Shown here piece after piece: positions 41,260 through 64,000 of a DNA stretch of 64,000 nucleotides. Origin of the DNA: Cristatella mucedo. Its lineage: Eukaryota > Bryozoa > Phylactolaemata > Cristatellidae. How positions within the stretch are numbered: position 1 is the first letter of the stretch; the number at the start of each line of letters is the position of its first letter. Under the pieces are notes generated by a model. The model did no database searches, was not told where the DNA came from, and saw only the letters and a list, made by a program, of their open reading frames with translations. The stretch lies in contig WPIO01000032.1 in NCBI GenBank assembly GCA_009760855.2, positions 1,292,501 through 1,356,500 on the forward strand. Reading direction: 5' to 3'. Made by a program: the position numbers and the translations under genes.

Positions 41260-41860
41260 TCGCTAATTACAACAGCAAAAGCCGCAGGCGCACACAACAT
41301 TGACATACGGCATAACGAAGTGAGAGCGAATTAACGAGATGGATGAACCTAAGAATGACCGTCGAAAGTTAAGATTGAGCGAGAACTAATAATGTCAGAG
41401 CCGAAATTTCAGACTGAATTAGACAAACAAGAATGAACGAGAGAATAATATAAAGCCCCCTGGACGAGTTCGGGACTGTAGACTAAACTTAGGGTGACGA
41501 ACAGCTAAGTGCAACTTGGACTGCGAAGTAGGGTTCCCGTAACTACTCGGCTAGGCGTTCGTACCTTGCCGGGCTGGGGCGGTGCGCCTTCGCGCTCGCG
41601 ACTATTGCCTGAAATCTTAGGCAGGCCGGAGGGCTCTTTATACCGGGATTTCGGGTGCGCGAGAAGTTAACCCTTTAAGACGTGTTTGAGCAGCGCTGGA
41701 CTACTGCACTGGCGCATAGCCCACTACTAACTGGCCCATAGAAGCGGTCGCTTTTGGCACCCAGTTGTGGCCGTGATATCCTTTACCGCACACCAATGTT
41801 ACATTCCACCATCTTCCGGCATAGGGCGGGGGACAGACGCTTGCTCGACTACATTTAACG
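41260..41860 (+). repeat. dispersed repeat, copy 2
   Basis: A diverged partner of 39300-40110 in the same orientation: GCGAATTAACGAGATGGATG, CCTAAGAATGACCGTCGAAA, CCCACTACTAACTGGCCCAT, CGCTTTTGGCACCCAGTTGT, GGGCGGGGGACAGACGCTTG. The spacing of about 1.9 kb could fit two LTRs around a short interior, or two separate insertions. Confidence 0.45.
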
Positions 41861-41924
41861 AAGCTGACACGTGATCAGTATCGAAAAGCGCCGAAACAAA
41901 AGCGCACATGACCTATAAATTAAA

Positions 41925-41973
41925 TATATAAATATATATATATATATATTTATATTTATATGTGTGTGTGTGT

Positions 41974-42067
<94 letters not shown>

Positions 42068-42072
42068 GTGTT
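41925..42072. repeat. compound (TA)n(TG)n microsatellite
   Basis: AT-rich ATATATATAT run followed by about 100 bases of TG with a few changes (TCTG, TGCG). Confidence 0.95.
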
Positions 42073-43964
42073 GTGAGCGTGTGTGTGCGCGCGTATTGCT
42101 AAACAGCAAACGACTTGGAGCACTCGGAACACAACCGAACTCAACAACGTTTAATCAACCACTCTTTTCTGCAGATGTTAATGCTAATGGAGCTTCCTGT
42201 CGTCTGCGCCCAGGAACGCTGCGCTCTGATTGGCCAGAGCCGTTGCTAGCGCAAGCAGCAGGAACGCTGCGCCTCGATTGGTCAGTCAAGGTCGGGAGGC
42301 CCCCCCAGCCTAGTACCGCCGCCGACGACACCTAGGCGTGGCACGAACGTAGGCTGGGGTATGCATTCTCTATTATGATTTCAACATATGCGAAAAGTGC
42401 GCCGACAAAAGCATGCAATAGCGGCCCCGAGAAATGAACGCACGACAAAGGCACGCATCTAGAATAATGTTTTTTTTTAAGTATATGTTTAACTGCTTTA
42501 ACTGGCTTTCTGTCTTTCAAATAAATTATATTATACCAAAAAACTGTACTGAACGGCTGGTGTGGAAATAACAATAGTACGTCCAGTTTCATAATGCATT
42601 AATAGTGTAAACTCTGAATCCGGCAAGTAAGGCGTCGGATTTTGAAAAAGCCAGCCAGAATGCCTGCTCAACCACCTTCCCAGGAGCGAACCTAATTGGA
42701 TGGTTGGTTCATCTCGGACAGAATCTTTGGTGCAAGGTTCAAGATCTCAATCTTGCAACAGCACACCGTTATCAAATAAACTTTGTGCAAAACGAACAGT
42801 ATGTCTGTCAAATCGGCGAGACTCTTGGCATATATTACCAGTTAAGACCCAGCTCGTCGGTCGCTGTTTGATGAAGAGTACTCTCAACAGGAAATAAATC
42901 AAATCTCAGCAGCTCCTCATGACTACTGACTTTTAGCACCGGAAGTCAAAGCGTCGTAAATAACGGTGTAGGGTTTTGCATTATATAAAGGCTTATTGCT
43001 TAAATACAGTTGCGTTGTACGCAAGTCCACAAAAACAATGCAGTGGGATGTGTTGTACAGGGACTTTGCGAAGCGTTCGCGGTGTTGGCGAAACGCGATT
43101 TTTCTTTAGTGGCCGGCTACTCCCAGGAAGACGACCCAAGTAATTAGCGGAAGTCATGCGAATGGTGCCATCCGTCGCAATTGGCGCACCGCAGTTGACA
43201 ACTGTACTGGAGTACTTGAGCAAATCTGCATTGCCCTACTCTTTCAAGCGTAATTTAATTCGTGCGGTTTGTTACCGCCGTCACGTCTTGAGACCCCATT
43301 CAGCGATTCCATGATGGAAACGAATGCTCGAGCAACTTACCCTTAATGAACATATCGTACAGAAAAGATCACTCCCAGGCTAATCCATTACGCAGAAAAT
43401 TGTTGTTGTTTAATTACTCCGAATAGAGAGATTACGCGTATGCGGAAATTGCGTGCAGTGAAGTTTTCATCGAGTCTTATCTAAACAGCACGCCTACTGC
43501 TGATTTTTTAAGCTGAGTACGTTGTAAAAATGCCTGACAGCAGGCCTCCCTTTCAGGCCTAATGAGATTCGCTAGAGTAGCATCTCTTATCTCAGCTTCC
43601 GTAGACACTTTTGAGTTTACATGGTCAGTTTGCCTTCCGCTCTGCTTCATTCTAGCGTTTATTCGTCCAGCTCATAAGACTGGTCACGGAAAATACTCGG
43701 CGAAACTAACCGACTGCATATGCACAAGCTCCACGTACTGCATTCATCGCAGCGATTGACTTTGCTTTTACATCCACGTGCCCTAATGGACACAGGGTGC
43801 TATCGGCACAACCCTACAGTTAGATTTTGTCAACGGCTCACATGTAAATTCAAGCATCTTCGTGACTGTCTCCAGTGCCTACAATCTGGTTTTTAGAGCG
43901 ACTAACAGTAGTGTGGTGACATAAATAGTGACTGAAAAGCGCATTCACGATTTCACTGGTCACA
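42073..43964. other. no recognisable feature
   Basis: Short open frames only; none resembles a known protein. Intergenic. Confidence 0.4.
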
Positions 43965-44092
43965 TTCCTTTACTGTTGTTTATCGAGCATGCTACCACTA
44001 ATAAATTGATCTTTCTTCCTTTGCAGCAAATGTAAAATGCCTAGAAAGAGATTGAGTTCTCCGAGGGCGTTGTAACCAATGTATTATTAACG
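43965..44092 (+). mobile_element. LINE A 3' tail
   Basis: GTTTATCGAGCATGCTACCA, TTTGCAGCAAATGTAAAATG, CCTAGAAAGAGATTGAGTTC, then GTATTATTAACG. The last ~125 bases of LINE A only. Confidence 0.75.
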
Positions 44093-44227
44093 ATTTAGAT
44101 AGCCTCCACAGTCTTGGTGAAGTATGTACAAAAAACCAAGAAGATAGCGACCGTGTACAACTGCTTTGCTCGAGAGGAAAACCGAAGCAATTGGGACGAT
44201 AACTTCACCTGGTTTTCTTCACTACAA

Positions 44228-45140
44228 CCAACATTACCTACGAAAAGCTGAAATATGGCTTAGGACCTCTTACCAGGCCCCGGCAGAGTCCGGCACAAGG
44301 CCAGTCACGACGTGACTCATCCATACCTAGCTGAACAGCTGCAGCAGTTTCAGCCACCTCGTGCCGCTATGGACATTTTGTATCTCCGTCAGTAACTCCA
44401 CAAAGTCATAAAGACCATGTGGGTGTTACGCAGGAGAGTTTTGTATAGCGCACTCACAGCCTAAGCGGCTTTCGGTACGCATTCGGTACCCAACAGACTT
44501 CGTCTCACGCAACAAAGAGAAAGTGGGAAGCGTAGCAGAGTTAGGAGAGCAGTTGAGGTAGTGCGTAGCATGGAAGTAGCAGCTCAGGACGGCTGGAAAA
44601 AATGTCCCTCAGTCGGCAGCAGGAGACTGGTTGTCGTTGCGAAAAAATCTTGGAAGCAAGTTCCACAGTCTAGGACCTGCAGAGCTAAAGCTTCTGTCGC
44701 CAACTGTCTTGCAGAGGAGGAATGGGACAGCTAATTTATTGTCCACACAGGACCTGAGGGCGCGAACAGGCTGAAACTGATGCAGCAGTTCAGCTAGGTA
44801 CGAAGGAGCTAAGCCGTGGCGGGCCTTGTGGGTCAGCGTAAGAACTTTGCTCTGTATCCTTTGCTCAACCGGCAACCATCCTAGCTCTTTCAGCAGAGGT
44901 GACACGTGCTCAAGCCGCTGGGATTTGAAGACCAGCATTGCAGCCATATTCATAGTCAGCTGAGGTCCACTATAAATAATAGCTCTTCCATTCATCGCTT
45001 ATAGACCGTTGGCAACAGAATCTTTTGCTCAGCAGGTCCTCTAGACCGTGGAAATCACTTCTACAACTCTTATGCAATATCTACTCTCCCGATGCTGACT
45101 ATGGCACATTCTTTCTCACCGTCCTGAGCTACTTCTATGC
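44228..45140 (+). mobile_element. LINE B fragment split by an opposite LINE B
   Basis: The left part (44228-44377: CATACCTAGCTGAACAGCTG, CAGTTTCAGCCACCTCGTGC) stops at TATGGACA. The right part (about 44996-45140) resumes with AGACCGTTGGCAACAGAATC. In complete copies the two are about 45 bases apart. The minus-strand LINE B at 44378-44995 fills the gap. Confidence 0.65.
44378..44995 (-). mobile_element. LINE B 3' fragment inserted into another LINE B
   Basis: Minus-strand copy from the 3' hairpin (GTAACTCCACAAAG...TGTGGGTGTTACGC as read on plus) to HVSPLLKELGWLPVEQRIQS. The frame 44995-44609 is open for 128 residues (HKARHGLAPSYLAELLHQFQ), so it is fairly young. Confidence 0.8.
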
Positions 45141-45304
45141 TACACATCACCTGCCTTCGCCCTATTAACAGCTCGGCTATCAAACCGATATCACCACGAC
45201 CCATAAGTTTAAAGCGCTGAATAATACTCGATGCGATAGTAGCTCGTCTGCCATGCCTTAGCGTATTGTGAAGCGTCGACCAGCGACCGTTACTTAGGTC
45301 CAAT

Positions 45305-47309
45305 TAAAATTAGAAGGGCCCGCGTCTGCCGGGCCGGCTACACGCCGACTGCAATACAAGCCACTTCATCGGCGTCGCGCTGTTTTTAGACAGCCTCTTA
45401 AATTCTGCCTACTAAATGTCCGCTCGCTAAAAACCAAGGGGCTACTCATCCGCGATCAGGTGGTCCAGGAGAACCAAGATGCATTTCTGCTTACCGAAAC
45501 TTGGATGAGGCCTCGTTCCAGTAGCTGTATATCTTGATACCTCCCTACCCGGGTTCTCATTCTATCAGTCCATGCGTTCTGACAAGGTTGGTGGCGGGGT
45601 TGCAATTGTTATTTGTGAATTGTTTGGCTATAAGATGTGCAGTTTTTCACATGGGCCATCGTTTGAATCAGTTGCAATTATGTCCTCATCAAAGACAAGC
45701 CCCTCCCTGTTGTGATATACAGACCTCCTTTTATGTCTAAACTTGTTTGGAGGGGTTTTCGGAGTTCCTCGCTAAAATATGTTTGTGTGACAGTCCGTTA
45801 CTGATTGCTGGAGACTTAAATATATTCACGTTGACAACCCTAGCAACAGCCAGGTCCGCTCATTTCTCGACTGTCTAGAGAATTCAGGTTTGGTCCAACA
45901 CGTTAATCATACCACCCACGTCGGTGGCCATATTCCAGATCTCGTGATCACTAAGGATGTCTTCCCCACTGACCTTGTGGTGTGGCCGCTGACCCCCTCG
46001 GATCATTGTTCGTTCTCGTTTACTGTTCCTACTCCCTCGTACGTACAGGGCAATGTCGAATTTGCCAAACGACGTAACTTACAAAGTATTGACATGGACA
46101 AGTTTTTTAAATCTGTTTGTGATGCAGGTCTTCTTAATCAGCATTCAGACTCGACCGGAAGCCTCGATACCCTCACTGATGCAGTGAACATGACACGCAG
46201 GAGTGCTCTTGACAAGCATGCTCCAGTTCATTCTATCCGTGTACAGTCGTGGAGATTCCTTTCAATCTACACAACACTTCAAAAGATGCGCGTGTTAAGC
46301 GCAGGTTCGAACGTCTTTTCAAGAAATTGAGGTCTGATGCAGATCTAGTCTGTCAAAGAATTCCTTTGAGTTTACACCCGGAAGCTTAAAAAGCCGGCTT
46401 CTTTTTTCACTCGAAAATCGAATTCCTGCCAGTCAGACCCAAACTTTATAAAACGGTAAACAATTTACTGGCCAATGGTGATAAGTCTGACTCCCCAAAT
46501 ATTAACGGCTCAGCCGAAAAGTTTTCAGCCTTTACTGAAAAATTGAGCACACTCGTTCCTCCATAAAGCCCCAACCGAGTAAAGCAATTGTGGAGTCGCA
46601 TCCTGTGACCTTCCAAAGATTTTCCGAGGTTTCTGCATGCGACGTGGTTACCTTGATAAGGTCTTGTATTGATAAAAAGAGCCCATCTCCCGAAGACCCC
46701 ATACCATCATTTCTGTGGTCTTCACTGTCTAATCAACTTAGTCCTGCCGTAACCGATATTTTTAATGCTTCTTTGGAAAAAGGGGTCGAACCCAAGCCCT
46801 TCAAATCGGCAATCGTTAGACCCATACTTAAAAAGCCTGGATTAGATACAGAGGTCCTTGTAAACTATCACCCAGTTTCCCTTCTTGTCAGATTCTTGAA
46901 AAAATTGTTGCTAAGCAGCTGGTTGAACATATTGAAAATAATGAAATGTCAGAAACATTTCAATCAGAGTTCAAGAGGCAGCACTCCACTGGAACTGCTC
47001 TCCTTCGTGTAAGCAATGACATTCTACGTAGCAACGACGACGGGAACGTCACTGCCCTAGCTCTGCTAGATCTGTCTACTGCCTTCGACACCATTGATCA
47101 CGATGTTCTGCTTGAATGATTGAGAACAACGATCGGTCTGGCAACGAGGTACTGGCGTGGTTTAAATCGTACTTGTCTGATCGTGTTCAATCCGTGATGC
47201 GTGGGGGTCAGGCGTCACACACGAGAGGGGTCACCTGTAGAGTCCCTCAAGGGTCTGTACTCGGTCCCTTGCTGTTTTCCATTTATATACAACCTCTGGG
47301 AAAAGTGAT
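45305..47309 (+). pseudogene. LINE B endonuclease and reverse-transcriptase remnant
   Basis: The longest LINE B copy. Frame-broken APE-type endonuclease at about 45400-46060: LLNVRSLKTKG and FLLTETWMR, VIYRPP, then THVGGHIPDLVITKD and SDHCSFSF in the frame 45890-46330. The polymerase follows: frame 46590-47012 with CIDKKSPSPEDPIPSF and SAIVRPILKKPGLDTEVLVN, then LLDLSTAFDTIDHDVL near 47060 and [15 protein letters not shown] to 47300. It is cut off before the YADD box. Related to CR1/L2-group LINEs. Not active. Confidence 0.85.
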
Positions 47310-48533
47310 TATTATCCTTACAAACCACCGTCCAGTTTTCGCTTCCTTTTTATCTTGAAAAATTTGTCGTTAAGCAGCTGGTAGTACGTATTGAAAGAAA
47401 GAAATGCCAAGAAACATTAGAATCGGGGTTCAAGAGACAGCACTCGACTGAAACTGCTCTCCTTCATGCTAGCAATAACATTCTATGCGGCAACGATGAC
47501 CGGACTGTCCCTGCCCTAGCTCTGCTACATCTACCAGCTGCCTTCGACACCATTGATCACGATGTCCTACTTTAACGATTGAGAATAGTCAGTGTGGCAT
47601 ACGAGGCACTGGCGTGGTTTAAATCATACTTGTCTGATCGTGTTCAATCCGTGTCGGGTGGGGGTCAGGTCTCAAACCACGAGACCGGTCACCTGTGGAG
47701 TCCCTCAAGGGTCCGTCATCGGTCCCTTGCTGTTCTACATTAATACTGATCGACTGGGAAAAGTGATTCAGGTCTATAGAATAGTATATCACTTTTATGC
47801 TTGCGATACGCAGCCGTATTTGTCATTCAAACCGTCGGACTCCGCCGCAGCAACTGATAAACTGAATGCTTGCCTTGCCGACATCCGATCCTTGATGTCG
47901 GAAAATTTCTTGAAACATAAAGACGATAAAACCGAACTGCTGCTCATAGTACACACTCAGCATGTGGCTGGATTAGTAGGCTTTGGTATTCCAATGGGTG
48001 ATGCTGTTATGCTACCATCACCACGTGCTCGAAATTTAGGTGTTTTCGACAGCTGCCTAACAGTTCTTAGGCTGATCCACAAGGCCTGCCACGACTGTGC
48101 TACTCCATATCTAGCTAAACTGCTGCACCAGTTTCAGCCTCCTCGTGCACTCGGGTCCTGTATGGACAATACATTAGCTGTTCTATTCCTCCTCTGCAAG
48201 ACAATTGGCGACAGAAGCTTCGGCTCTGCAGGTTCTACCTAGACTGGAACTTGCTTCCAAGATATTTTCGCAACGACAACCAGTCTCCTGCTGCCGACTG
48301 AGGGACATTTTTTCCAGCCGTCCTGAGCTGCTACTTCCATGCTACTCACTACCTCAACTGCTCTCCTGACTCTGCTGTGCTTCCCACGTTCTCTTTGTTG
48401 CGTGAGACGAAGTCTGTTGGCTACCGAATGGGTACCGAAAGCCGCTTAGGCTGTGAGTTCGCTATAAAAACTCTCCTGCGAAACACCCACATAGTCTTTG
48501 TGGAGTTACAGACTGAGATATACATTACAACGT
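47310..48533 (+). pseudogene. second LINE B reverse-transcriptase copy, joined to the first
   Basis: Starts inside the motif for YRPVS (47311, CTTACAAACCACCGTCCAGT) and repeats the polymerase to the 3' end. The frame 47592-48242 has [23 protein letters not shown] in place of YADD, and [14 protein letters not shown]. It ends with the LINE B 3' region and ATACATTAC at about 48525. It directly follows the truncated first copy. Confidence 0.8.
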
Positions 48534-48593
48534 GAAAGGCTGCCATCACTTACGCTTTAGCCTGCAATGCATGCAGGTTCGGACGATTTTGGC

Positions 48594-48599
48594 TTTATT
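48594..48599 (-). promoter_or_regulatory. candidate polyadenylation signal of DHX16
   Basis: AATAAA on the minus strand about 300 bases after the DHX16 stop codon, the first one met and just before the LINE B end. Confidence 0.4.
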
Positions 48600-48899
48600 T
48601 TGAGCGTCAGGAACCCAAAGCCGAGCTCAATGCAAGGTACGAAAGGTTGAAACAATTTGTATACAAAATATAACTTGCTCTACCATATGTATAGCCTAAA
48701 GGCTCTCAGAGCCCACATATTAGCAGTGTCAATGTATTTACACACATTTTCAGGAACGTGTGCTTTATACAAAACTGGCTGTTTACAATATGAAACAACA
48801 AGCATTTTACTAACTAAAACTAACATGGTGCACTCCCTATAAACGACCCCTTGGCATTACAGCAGAGGTCCGGACTGGATGCCTGAAGACGCGAATGGG

Positions 48900-64000
<15,101 letters not shown>

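Overview
The window is animal nuclear DNA, most likely from an invertebrate. It has split genes with GT-AG introns, a spliceosomal helicase, a copper monooxygenase of the dopamine beta-hydroxylase (DBH) family, LINE and tRNA-derived SINE repeats, hAT transposon remains and long CA/TG/GA microsatellites. No bacterial features are present. The species cannot be fixed from sequence alone.

Two real genes are visible, both on the minus strand. (1) A DBH/MOXD-type copper monooxygenase spans 26317 down to 8950 in 12 exons. All splice phases agree, giving 557 residues with a signal peptide, a DOMON domain and both copper domains; all six expected copper ligands are present. A TATA box and an initiator-like site lie just upstream of its start codon. 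(2) A DHX16/Prp2-type DEAH-box splicing helicase runs from the right edge (64000) down to 48900. Fourteen exons (617 residues) are in the window; the N-terminal part, including the Walker A motif, lies beyond it.

The 25.5-34.3 kb stretch is a tandem segmental duplication of the monooxygenase 5' end. Promoter region, signal-peptide exon and start of intron 1 are present twice. The upstream first-exon copy (31848-31761) keeps its start codon, reading frame and splice donor and differs mostly at synonymous sites, so it may be an alternative first exon. At 37.7-37.9 kb, same strand, lies a diverged relic of the gene's last exon, evidence of a former or neighbouring paralogue.

Nearly everything else is mobile-element debris. 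LINE A (CR1/L2-like, ATT-rich tail) has many copies, both strands. LINE B is a second related family ending in a conserved tail before ATACATTAC. There are tRNA-derived SINEs whose 3' ends match LINE A, two decayed hAT elements (0.7-3.9 kb and 28.1-29.2 kb), and an LTR-retrotransposon remnant with a polypurine tract and a 147-bp LTR (22.6-22.7 kb). Several insertions are nested and give a relative order of activity. Both LINE families end in a potential RNA hairpin.

Layout: 0-8.6 kb transposon graveyard; 8.95-26.3 kb monooxygenase gene with repeat-filled introns; 25.5-34.3 kb duplicated 5' region; 34.3-48.5 kb LINE B-rich intergenic DNA with the last-exon relic; 48.6-64 kb DHX16.
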